From positions 1-12,908 of the forward strand of contig DCIP01000130.1 of NCBI GenBank assembly GCA_002317115.1: a DNA stretch of 12,908 nt. Direction: 5' to 3'. The translations under genes and the position numbers were made by a program. The stretch is from Candidatus Scybalocola fimicaballi (lineage in GTDB: Bacteria > Bacteroidota > Bacteroidia > Bacteroidales > Paludibacteraceae). Shown one piece after another: positions 1 to 5,890 of the stretch (within the stretch, counting starts at the first letter, position 1; every line of letters starts with the position of its first letter). The notes below the pieces were generated by a model. That model did no database searches. It saw only the letters and a list, made by a program, of their open reading frames with translations, and was not told where the DNA came from.

Positions 1-213
1 ATATTTAAGTCTGGTTTAACAAAGGTCAAGCCATTTCCTGAGACTACATTTATAACCACTTACTCAAAGAAATATCATTTTGTCGATTATATTTTAATTA
101 GGCAATTATATACGAGTTGTCCAACACACGTTTTTCTTTATACGCTCGCCCTACGGACTCGCGTTGGAGATGGGTTAGGGAGTCCCGCCCTTAACAATCC
201 TCATTTTGGATAA
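1..213 (+). CDS. Possible 3' end of an unidentified CDS (partial, doubtful)
   Basis: Reading frame 1 is open from the window edge to a TAA at 211-213, giving 70 codons with no stop and ending in LGSPALNNPHFG. I do not recognise the family. In favour: the length without a stop in AT-rich DNA. Against: composition shifts abruptly from AT-rich (1-140) to GC-rich (143-195) inside the frame, no ribosome-site or neighbour context is available, and the GC-rich patch has inverted repeats that suit a repeat element or RNA equally well. A stop-free run of this length in one of six frames can arise by chance. This may simply be intergenic repeat DNA. Confidence 0.2.
   Translation: MFKSGLTKVKPFPETTFITTYSKKYHFVDYILIRQLYTSCPTHVFLYTLALRTRVGDGLGSPALNNPHFG
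143..195. other. GC-rich patch with competing inverted repeats
   Basis: This island stands out from its AT-rich surroundings. Two short pairings are visible. GGACTC (155-160) can pair with GAGTCC (180-185) across a 19-nt loop. GTTAGGG (174-180) can pair with the CCCTTAAC segment (188-195) if one T is bulged. The two cannot form together as simple hairpins because the second crosses the first. The patch lies downstream of the minus-strand promoter-like site at 255-288, so a structured non-coding transcript is possible, but a dispersed repeat or a protein-coding tail is equally open. Confidence 0.35.
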
Positions 214-254
214 CTGCTATATAGTCTACTTCATAAATGTCTATATTTTAGATA

Positions 255-288
255 CAAAGATATATAAAGTGTAAAAAGAGTAGGCAAA
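255..288 (-). promoter_or_regulatory. Bacteroidota-type promoter firing leftwards
   Basis: On the minus strand the -7 motif TATCTTTG (plus-strand 255-262) is preceded by TTTG (plus-strand 285-288) with 22 nt between. That is close to the Bacteroidota consensus TTTG-N(about 19-22)-TAnnTTTG. Transcription would run towards position 1, through the GC-rich structured patch. No open frame of any length follows on that strand; the ATGs in 1-250 that I read are followed quickly by stops. The target may be a small RNA or a gene beyond the window. Confidence 0.45.
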
Positions 289-371
289 CTCTATACATTG
301 CCAGAGCTCAATAAAGGAATCCGAACATCCAAAGAGGAATCTCTTTCATGTTGGCGTACTCGATTTTTTAT

Positions 372-460
372 AATTGCACGATAGACTATGCAATATTTGT
401 GGAAAATTGCACGATAGAGAATGCAGTTTTTGCTAAAAATTGCACGATAGACTATGCAAT
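372..460. repeat. Three tandem 23-nt repeats at a 33-nt period
   Basis: Copies lie at 372-394, 405-427 and 438-460, each beginning AATTGCACGATAGA. The first and third are identical over 23 nt; the middle one differs at three positions. Spacers are 10 nt (395-404 and 428-437), AT-rich and loosely similar to each other. The outer copies have ATTGC at one end and GCAAT at the other, with ATA/TAT inside, so they can fold into a small bulged hairpin. On the minus strand the units are followed by T-rich sequence. The third copy ends one base before the stop codon of the DUF481-like gene, so the array may form its 3' UTR or terminator. Three copies with 10-nt spacers do not make a CRISPR array. Confidence 0.85.
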
Positions 461-461
461 C

Positions 462-1253
462 CTATAGTTTTATCTTCAACGCGACTTCCAAGGAGTGGTC
501 GCTGTGCTCGTATGTCTGGTTTTCTTTTATCGGTGGCAAGACGCTGCGATAGTCATACTCATATATGACACTTAGATAGAAGATCTTGGTTATCTTGCAC
601 TCAATCTCTGTCTCATTCTTCAACAGATAGTCGCTGAAATCGTTGATTTGGGGCTGATAGAAGAATTTCTCTACCAAGTAGACTGTTGGCCCTATCTGCT
701 GCTTCATCTTTGGTCGCAGAGAGAGGCGGAATGCGTTGTCGTCCAATGTCTTTTTGTCGTCAGTATAGTCGACGACGTCGTAAAGCCCGGCCAAACTGAT
801 GGAGTAGGCGTACACTTTGGGTTTGGAGCAGATGTTAAACTTTGCTCCTGCCACTGCGTCCATTCTGTAGTTATAACCTTTGTAGGTGTTGTGGAGGTAC
901 TCGAAGGCAATTAGCGGCGACCATTTCCTGTATGGCATGAAATCGATTTTGGAATTTAATTCAATGCCGTTGTTCTTTATCTTATTGTCTGTTTTAGAGA
1001 AGTTGTATTTCCCACCCATTACGAATTCGAGTGTGCTGTCCTCGACTGCCAATCCTCCCGTCGCCTTGACATCTGCTTTATTGATATTTCCTGAACTTAA
1101 TGATCCTCCGGCTGAAATTGAACCTGAGACTTTTTTCTCTTTTGCCTCTTCTTTGGCATTTTCTTCAGCAAACGAAGGAAGTGCTATGGTTGCCAACAAC
1201 CCAATTGTTATAAGGAATTTAGATAAACTCAAAACGCAAATTTTTAGATTCAT
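462..1253 (-). CDS. DUF481-like outer-membrane beta-barrel protein
   Basis: This predicts a 263-residue protein with a signal peptide (basic start, hydrophobic stretch about 10-25, cleavage plausible after PSFA near residue 29) and no lipobox. The mature part is rich in alternating aromatic and polar strands, with a GSLSSGN turn just after an acidic, lysine-rich linker. That resembles the DUF481 (YdiY-like) family of outer-membrane barrel proteins, whose function is not established. I chose the ATG at 1253 because the signal peptide begins there. A longer frame to 1310 would run through the promoter motif and terminator and adds no signal-like sequence. It is separated from the KilA-N gene by a terminator hairpin and has its own -7 motif, so it is probably transcribed alone. 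The family call is from the overall pattern, not from a catalytic motif. Confidence 0.75.
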   Translation of the reverse strand: MNLKICVLSLSKFLITIGLLATIALPSFAEENAKEEAKEKKVSGSISAGGSLSSGNINKADVKATGGLAVEDSTLEFVMGGKYNFSKTDNKIKNNGIELNSKIDFMPYRKWSPLIAFEYLHNTYKGYNYRMDAVAGAKFNICSKPKVYAYSISLAGLYDVVDYTDDKKTLDDNAFRLSLRPKMKQQIGPTVYLVEKFFYQPQINDFSDYLLKNETEIECKITKIFYLSVIYEYDYRSVLPPIKENQTYEHSDHSLEVALKIKL

Positions 1254-1257
1254 GTCG

Positions 1258-1265
1258 CAAAGATA
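1258..1265 (-). promoter_or_regulatory. -7 promoter element of the DUF481-like gene
   Basis: On the minus strand TATCTTTG fits the Bacteroidota -7 motif TAnnTTTG and sits only four bases before the ATG at 1253. The transcription start would then fall at or within a few bases of the start codon. No well-spaced -33 TTG is visible; the nearest TTTG lies 27 nt upstream of the -7 motif, longer than usual. Confidence 0.5.
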
Positions 1266-1301
1266 ACATTTTTGGGGTGTATTACGTGTTGGCAAAATAA
1301 A

Positions 1302-1331
1302 AATAGGCAACCCAAAATGGATTGCCTATTT
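1302..1331. terminator. Hairpin repeat copy 1, terminator after the KilA-N gene
   Basis: Stem AATAGGCAA (1302-1310) pairs with TTGCCTATT (1322-1330). After one C/A mismatch, three more pairs close an AAA loop. Runs of T follow on the plus strand and, on the minus strand, TTTTTATTTT follows the hairpin, so it could terminate in both directions. It begins one base past the KilA-N stop codon (1332-1334). The 30 bases are identical to those at 2151-2180. Confidence 0.8.
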
Positions 1332-2132
1332 TTATTTTAGTATTTCTTTATTGTCGACTTTTTCTAACACCTTCATTTGGTGGATTGCTATTTTGTTTAA
1401 TTCAATAAGTCTTTCACTTTGAGTCATGCCTTTTTCAATAAATACCGCATTGAGATTTTCCATGTTAGAAAGACAAATCAATTGGTTGATATTTGCATAA
1501 TCTCTAATATTACCTTTCAAATCAGGATTCTTATCTCTCCACATTTTTGCTGTCATTCCAAACATTGCAACGTTTAATACATCTGCTTCATCGGCATAAA
1601 TGACGTTGGCCTGTACAGATGTCACATCTTCAGGAATGAGATTGTTTTTGATTGCATCAGTGTGAATCCTATAATTAATCTTAGACAACTCTCTTTTGGC
1701 TGTCCATCCTAATTGTTTTTGTTCAGCTTCTTTAAGACGTTGGAATTCTCGTATCAAGTATACTTTAAATTCTGGACTAATCCACATTGCAAATTCCATT
1801 GCCAAATCTTTATGTGCATAAGTACCTCCATATCTACCTGCTTTTGCAATTAATCCTATAGCATTTGTGGATTCTATCCACTCTTTTGCACTTATTCTAA
1901 AATTATTTAATCCAGCCATAGATTTAATTCTGTCGAATTCGACAGAATTAAAATTGGGATTATACACTTTTTCCCAAACACCTAAAAATTCTATGGTATT
2001 TCTATTTCTCAACCAATTATGGAAAAAAAAGTCTCCATCATTAGCTTTCATCATGTCTGTTAATGATAAATAATCTTCATCATCAACTTTCACTACTGTA
2101 ATTTCAGAATCATTTACTGTTATCTTTGCCAT
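1332..2132 (-). CDS. KilA-N domain protein, probable DNA-binding accessory protein
   Basis: This encodes 266 residues. The first half (about 15-133) looks like a KilA-N domain: YLSLTDMMKA near 21-30, HNWLRNRNTIEFLGVWE near 38-54, AGLNNF near 73-78 and a GRYGGTYAHKDLAMEFAMWISPEF block near 99-122. KilA-N domains occur in phage, viral and bacterial proteins and are thought to bind DNA; the cellular role of this bacterial branch is unknown to me. The second half carries a conserved-looking block, ADVLNVAMFGMTAKMWRDKNP (about 183-203), then a helical tail. I chose the ATG at 2132 because AAGGAA lies just upstream and MAKITVN matches how such proteins begin; frames to 2147 or 2159 are less likely. 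A sampled 60-base segment is 30% G+C against 52% in recA, suggesting transfer. It is bracketed by identical 30-nt hairpins and contains a 30-nt perfect palindrome. Confidence 0.85.
   Translation of the reverse strand: MAKITVNDSEITVVKVDDEDYLSLTDMMKANDGDFFFHNWLRNRNTIEFLGVWEKVYNPNFNSVEFDRIKSMAGLNNFRISAKEWIESTNAIGLIAKAGRYGGTYAHKDLAMEFAMWISPEFKVYLIREFQRLKEAEQKQLGWTAKRELSKINYRIHTDAIKNNLIPEDVTSVQANVIYADEADVLNVAMFGMTAKMWRDKNPDLKGNIRDYANINQLICLSNMENLNAVFIEKGMTQSERLIELNKIAIHQMKVLEKVDNKEILK
1923..1952. repeat. Perfect 30-bp palindrome inside the KilA-N gene
   Basis: Two 15-base arms meet between 1937 and 1938 without mismatch or spacer; the core is CTGTCGAATTCGACAG. It fails at the 16th pair. The palindrome coincides exactly with ten codons, FNSVEFDRIK (residues 61-70). 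A DNA-binding protein whose own gene holds a long palindrome could bind it, or the mRNA could fold here; neither is shown by sequence alone. Confidence 0.9.
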
Positions 2133-2150
2133 TTTCCTTATTACCATTAT

Positions 2151-2180
2151 AATAGGCAACCCAAAATGGATTGCCTATTT
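2151..2180. terminator. Hairpin repeat copy 2, between hflX and the KilA-N gene
   Basis: These 30 bases are identical to 1302-1331: a 9-bp stem, one mismatch, three more pairs and a three-base loop. It lies 26 nt past the hflX stop, where it may end the recA-hflX transcript, although the minus-strand T-run here is weaker (TATTATAATGG) than at copy 1. Together the copies form direct repeats around the KilA-N gene, with start points 849 nt apart. Confidence 0.7.
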
Positions 2181-2206
2181 ATTTTGCATTTAGCATTTTT
2201 AATTCA

Positions 2207-3451
2207 TCATTCTCCAAGTTCTCCCTCGTCGAATTTCTGATATAAGAAATCGTTGTAAGGATAACGCTGGATGTGAATCTCCTTCACCTTATCGTAAAGT
2301 TGTTTCTTGAAATCCTCAAGATTAGATTTGTCTTTAGCCGAGATGAATATGCAATTACAGTTGTTCATCTTCGCCATCCACATCTTCTTCAAATCTTCAA
2401 GAGAGTAGTTCTCTCGTTTGATTGGGGTAAGGTCGTCTTCTGCCTTCTCGACGTAAGTGAACGCGTCGATCTTATTGAAGACAAGCATTGTTGGCTTCTC
2501 TTCTTTGTTGATCTCCGACAATGTTTTCTCCACCACTGCGATCTGATCCTCGAATGTTGGATTGGAAACGTCGACCACATGCACAAGCAAATCTGCCTCT
2601 CTCACCTCGTCGAGCGTGCTCTTGAAACTCTCCACCAAATCATGAGGCAACTTACGAATAAAACCTACTGTGTCGGAAAGCAAGAACGGAAGATTCTCCA
2701 CAGTCACTTTTCTCACTGTAGTATCAAGAGTGGCGAATAGTTTGTTCTCTGCAAACACCTCGCTCTTGGCAAGCATATTCATGATTGTCGACTTGCCGAC
2801 GTTGGTATAGCCCACAAGTGCCACACGCACCATCTTACCACGATTCTTGCGCTGTGTGCTCTTCTGCTTGTCGATCTCCTTCAGCTCCTCCTTCAATAGT
2901 GAGATTCTGTTGAGGATGATACGACGGTCGGCCTCGATCTGAGTCTCACCCGTACCACGCATACCGATACCTCCCTTCTGACGGTCCAAGTGTGTCCACA
3001 TTCGTGTAAGTCGAGGCAACAAGTATCTGCACTGTGCAAGCTCCACCTGTGTCTTGGCATGGGCTGTCTGGGCACGCATGGCGAAGATGTCGAGGATAAG
3101 AGTTGTACGGTCGAGAATCTTGACACCAAGCTCCTTCTCGATGTTGCGCAACTGTTTTGGCGACAACTCATCGTCGAAGATCACAAGGTGGATAGAGCTT
3201 TCCTCGTCTTCCTCATGATCGATGATGTAGTTTCTGATCTCTTCAATCTTACCCGGACCGACGTAGGTGTTGGAGTTGGGCTGGACAAGTTTCTGCATGA
3301 AGATTTTCTGCGGATAGGCTCCCGCAGTCTCAGCCAAGAACGCCAACTCGTCGAGATACTCCTTTGCCTTCTGCTCCGACACTTGCTGTGTGGCAACTCC
3401 GACAAGGATGGCTCTTTCGTCGTATATTTCAGTTTTTACCTGTTCTGCCAT
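2207..3451 (-). CDS. hflX: GTPase HflX
   Basis: The product is a 414-residue Obg/HflX-superfamily GTPase. Known members bind the large ribosomal subunit and in some bacteria split stalled ribosomes after stress. Visible features in order: an N-terminal HflX domain with VGPGKIEEI near 64-72; the family signature GGIGMRGTGETQIEADRR at about 160-177; P-loop GYTNVGKST 214-222; a TLDTT switch I region near 241; DTVG 260-263; NKID 326-329; SAK 371-373. An acidic and basic insert sits between the last two motifs. I chose the ATG at 3451, which follows the recA stop after one base (TAATATG) and suggests translational coupling; the longer frame to 3484 would only overlap recA. This is the last gene of the five-gene operon. 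All GTPase motifs are intact. Confidence 0.95.
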   Translation of the reverse strand: MAEQVKTEIYDERAILVGVATQQVSEQKAKEYLDELAFLAETAGAYPQKIFMQKLVQPNSNTYVGPGKIEEIRNYIIDHEEDEESSIHLVIFDDELSPKQLRNIEKELGVKILDRTTLILDIFAMRAQTAHAKTQVELAQCRYLLPRLTRMWTHLDRQKGGIGMRGTGETQIEADRRIILNRISLLKEELKEIDKQKSTQRKNRGKMVRVALVGYTNVGKSTIMNMLAKSEVFAENKLFATLDTTVRKVTVENLPFLLSDTVGFIRKLPHDLVESFKSTLDEVREADLLVHVVDVSNPTFEDQIAVVEKTLSEINKEEKPTMLVFNKIDAFTYVEKAEDDLTPIKRENYSLEDLKKMWMAKMNNCNCIFISAKDKSNLEDFKKQLYDKVKEIHIQRYPYNDFLYQKFDEGELGE

Positions 3452-3452
3452 A

Positions 3453-4487
3453 TTAAGCGTTTTCTTTTTCTTTGATAGCGGCACGTACAGCGGCGTCGAT
3501 CTCCTCCATCAAATCTGGATTTGCCTTAAGGAATTCCTTAGCTGCGTCACGTCCCTGAGCGATCTTCTCATCGTTGTAGCTGTACCATGAACCGCTCTTC
3601 TTAATGATTCCGTACTCCACACCGTAGTCGATCAACTCACCTGTGTATGAGATTCCCTCACCGAACATTATGTCGAATGAAGCGCTGCGGAAAGGAGGCG
3701 CTACCTTGTTCTTTACGATCTTCACCTTAGTGCTGTTTCCGATCACCTGGTCGCCATCCTTGATAGCTGATGTACGACGGATATCGATTCTGACAGAGGC
3801 GTAGAACTTAAGTGCGTTACCACCAGTTGTAGTCTCTGGATTACCGAACATCACACCGATCTTGTCACGAAGCTGGTTGATGAAGATACATGTTGTATTT
3901 GTCTTGTCGATAGTGGCAGTAAGCTTTCTCATTGCCTGGCTCATCAAACGGGCCTGCAAGCCCATCTTTGAGTCTCCCATCTCACCCTCGATCTCAGCCT
4001 TTGGAGTAAGTGCGGCTACAGAGTCGACTACCACCAAATCCACTGCTGACGAACGGATCAACTGGTCTGCGATCTCAAGTGCCTGCTCTCCATTGTCTGG
4101 CTGCGACATAACAAGGTTGTTAGTGTCTACGCCAAGTTTCTCAGCGTAGAATCTGTCGAAAGCGTGCTCTGCGTCGATGATGGCAGCAAGACCACCTGCT
4201 TTCTGAGCCTGAGCGATAGCATGGATGGCAAGAGTTGTCTTACCTGATGATTCAGGTCCGAAGATCTCGATTATACGGCCACGTGGATAACCGCCTACAC
4301 CAAGCGCAAGGTCAAGACCGATTGAACCTGATGGGATCACTGGCACGTCTGTCTGAACGTGGTCGCCCATACGCATGATAGAACCTTTACCGTGGTCCTT
4401 CTCTATCTTTTCCATTGCAAGCTGCAATGCCTTTAGCTTCTCTGCCGATGGAGCAATCGCTCCTGTTGTCTTTTCGTTGTCTTCCAT
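3453..4487 (-). CDS. recA: Recombinase RecA
   Basis: The 344-residue product is the standard RecA size. RecA coats single-stranded DNA, drives homologous pairing and strand exchange, and promotes LexA-type self-cleavage where an SOS system exists. Seen here: an N-terminal helix region, Walker A GPESSGKT at 77-84, Walker B region [16 protein letters not shown], the L1/L2 loop region with [21 protein letters not shown], and an acidic, alanine-rich C-terminus. No defect is visible. It starts 16 nt after the tilS stop, across an A-rich spacer, and I see no promoter or obvious SOS operator in front of it, so it appears to depend on the upstream operon promoter at 7748-7778 unless a promoter is hidden inside tilS. 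Confidence 0.98.
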   Translation of the reverse strand: MEDNEKTTGAIAPSAEKLKALQLAMEKIEKDHGKGSIMRMGDHVQTDVPVIPSGSIGLDLALGVGGYPRGRIIEIFGPESSGKTTLAIHAIAQAQKAGGLAAIIDAEHAFDRFYAEKLGVDTNNLVMSQPDNGEQALEIADQLIRSSAVDLVVVDSVAALTPKAEIEGEMGDSKMGLQARLMSQAMRKLTATIDKTNTTCIFINQLRDKIGVMFGNPETTTGGNALKFYASVRIDIRRTSAIKDGDQVIGNSTKVKIVKNKVAPPFRSASFDIMFGEGISYTGELIDYGVEYGIIKKSGSWYSYNDEKIAQGRDAAKEFLKANPDLMEEIDAAVRAAIKEKENA

Positions 4488-4503
4488 TTTCTACTGTTTT
4501 TTT

Positions 4504-5862
4504 TTACTGTTTTAAATAACTAATTCTAAGAATTTGTTTGGTTTGTTCGTCGATTCTGAATCGGTTGTCTGTGCGATGGCCCACAACCCAAATGATGTCT
4601 CCGCACTTTCCGTCCGTCAGAACCCATGTATTTTCTTTTTCAAATAAACTAAACTTCTGGTCTACAAAAAAGTCGCTAAGCTTCTTTCTTCCTTTCATGC
4701 CGAATGGGCAGAAGTAATCCGCCTGTTTCCACTTTCTCAAGGTAAGTGGGAAGGTCAGTTTCTTATAGTCGATGCAGCAGACTGATTTGTCTTTCACGAT
4801 GGTGAAATTGTTGCTGTCGAATATCTCAGCCATGAAACTGATGTTGAGGTTGAAGAAGGCTGCGACGTTACGGATTTCATACTCCTCTTCTTCATCTTCA
4901 AACGTATTCTCGTCTTCCTTGCGCAACTGGATGAAGATTTTGTTTCGGTCTCTCAATGCTCGTAATCCCGTGTTGGAATAGAATTGTTTTCCCGATGCCT
5001 TCTCTTCAAATATACAAGTGAAGATGTTGAACACTGTCGACGAGGAGAATCCGTATGGTTTCAATATCTCGTAAAGCACATAAATCGGTTCGGGAGCCGT
5101 GCGGATTTTCTCGATATCCAATATGTCCATATCACCCTTGTGCTCCACTATATCTTTACGAAGCAGGTCTACGTAGTGCATCACGAAATTCTGTGCGCGA
5201 GTCAGATTCTCGATGCTTTGAATTGTAGACGCGCGAAAACTTGGATTTATGGTCTCCAGTGCAGGAATGATGACGTTGCGCATCTTATTCCTTACGTATA
5301 CCACCTCGCTGTTGGTGCTGTCCTCAACATAATCCAGGCCGTTGTCGAAGATATAGTCGTTGATGTCCTTTCTTGATATGCCGAGGAACGGGCGCACGAC
5401 GTTGCCGTTCTTTGGCTTAATACCTGTAAGTCCATTCAATCCGGTGCCTCGAGTCATATTGATTAGGAATGTCTCTACCACGTCGTCGCTATGATGAGCC
5501 ACTGCGATATACTTGCATCCCGTCAACTTGATCAAAGACTCAAACCATTCATAACGCAGATCGCGGGCGGCCATTTCTATTGATAGCTTATGCTCGCGGG
5601 CGTAGGACTCAGTGTCGAAGTCGATGGTGTAGAATGGCACATCCATATCCTGGACATGCTTTGTCACAAACTCACTGTCTCTATTTGATTCCTCGCCGCG
5701 AAGATGGAAATTGCAGTGGGCCACGACGATATCGTAACCTAGACGGTAGAGCACATGAAGCAGAGCAATGGAATCGCGTCCACCGCTCACACCAAGAAGA
5801 ATCCTGTCCTTCCTTGTGAAAAGAGCCTCCTTTTCAATGAAGTGCTTTACTTTCGTCTCCAT
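4504..5862 (-). CDS. tilS: tRNA(Ile)-lysidine synthase TilS
   Basis: TilS attaches lysine to C34 of the minor isoleucine tRNA, changing its codon reading from AUG to AUA and its charging from methionine to isoleucine. The 452-residue protein has the PP-loop ATP-binding motif SGGRDS at 26-31, HCNFHLRGEESNRD near 70-83, and the second family motif with AVAHHSDDVVETFLINMTRGTGLNGL. The C-terminal third contains KKLSDFFVDQK and WVVGHRTDNRF, typical of the TilS C-terminal tRNA-binding domain, so the enzyme is full length. It lies 28 nt after the CHU_C gene and 16 nt before recA, in the same operon. An A9 run follows the T of its stop codon, so slippage there would not alter the product. Confidence 0.95.
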   Translation of the reverse strand: METKVKHFIEKEALFTRKDRILLGVSGGRDSIALLHVLYRLGYDIVVAHCNFHLRGEESNRDSEFVTKHVQDMDVPFYTIDFDTESYAREHKLSIEMAARDLRYEWFESLIKLTGCKYIAVAHHSDDVVETFLINMTRGTGLNGLTGIKPKNGNVVRPFLGISRKDINDYIFDNGLDYVEDSTNSEVVYVRNKMRNVIIPALETINPSFRASTIQSIENLTRAQNFVMHYVDLLRKDIVEHKGDMDILDIEKIRTAPEPIYVLYEILKPYGFSSSTVFNIFTCIFEEKASGKQFYSNTGLRALRDRNKIFIQLRKEDENTFEDEEEEYEIRNVAAFFNLNISFMAEIFDSNNFTIVKDKSVCCIDYKKLTFPLTLRKWKQADYFCPFGMKGRKKLSDFFVDQKFSLFEKENTWVLTDGKCGDIIWVVGHRTDNRFRIDEQTKQILRISYLKQ

Positions 5863-5890
5863 AACGGAAATCTTAGAATGTAGATATAGT

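Larger units (their letters stand above)
1..461. other. Gene-poor left edge with structured patch and tandem repeats
   Basis: No confident gene is visible in these 461 bases. From left to right I see an AT-rich stretch with a stop-free plus-strand frame to 213, a GC-rich patch at about 143-195 with short inverted repeats, a minus-strand promoter-like site (255-262 with TTTG at 285-288), a small inverted repeat at 331-346 (AAAGAG/CTCTTT, no T-run on either side), and three tandem repeat copies at 372-460. Each supported item has its own entry. No tRNA, rRNA or insertion-sequence end was recognised. Confidence 0.6.

Noticed and set aside
331..346. Terminator hairpin AAAGAG/CTCTTT
   Set aside because: The stem is only six weak pairs and no T-run follows on either strand.
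308..349. Minus-strand mini-ORF of 13 codons (MKEIPLWMFGFLY)
   Set aside because: It has no clear ribosome site or promoter directly before it, is very short, and coincides with a small inverted repeat.
372..460. CRISPR-like array
   Set aside because: Only three repeats, spacers of 10 nt that resemble each other, and no cas genes nearby. This fits a tandem repeat, not CRISPR.
886..1266. 126-codon plus-strand frame opposite the DUF481-like gene
   Set aside because: It is antisense to a gene with a clear signal peptide and barrel pattern, and shows no recognisable domain of its own.
1302..2180. Integron gene cassette with attC sites
   Set aside because: The hairpins resemble terminators, are much shorter than attC sites, show no recognisable core sites, and no integrase is present. 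Kept only as a general cassette-like observation.
2990..3475. 161-codon plus-strand frame opposite hflX
   Set aside because: The opposite strand encodes an unmistakable HflX with all GTPase motifs; the frame is a codon-bias shadow.
4497..4505. A9 run (minus strand) at the tilS stop as a frameshift site
   Set aside because: The run begins with the last two bases of the stop codon, so slippage would occur after termination and would not change TilS; it is an A-rich spacer before recA.
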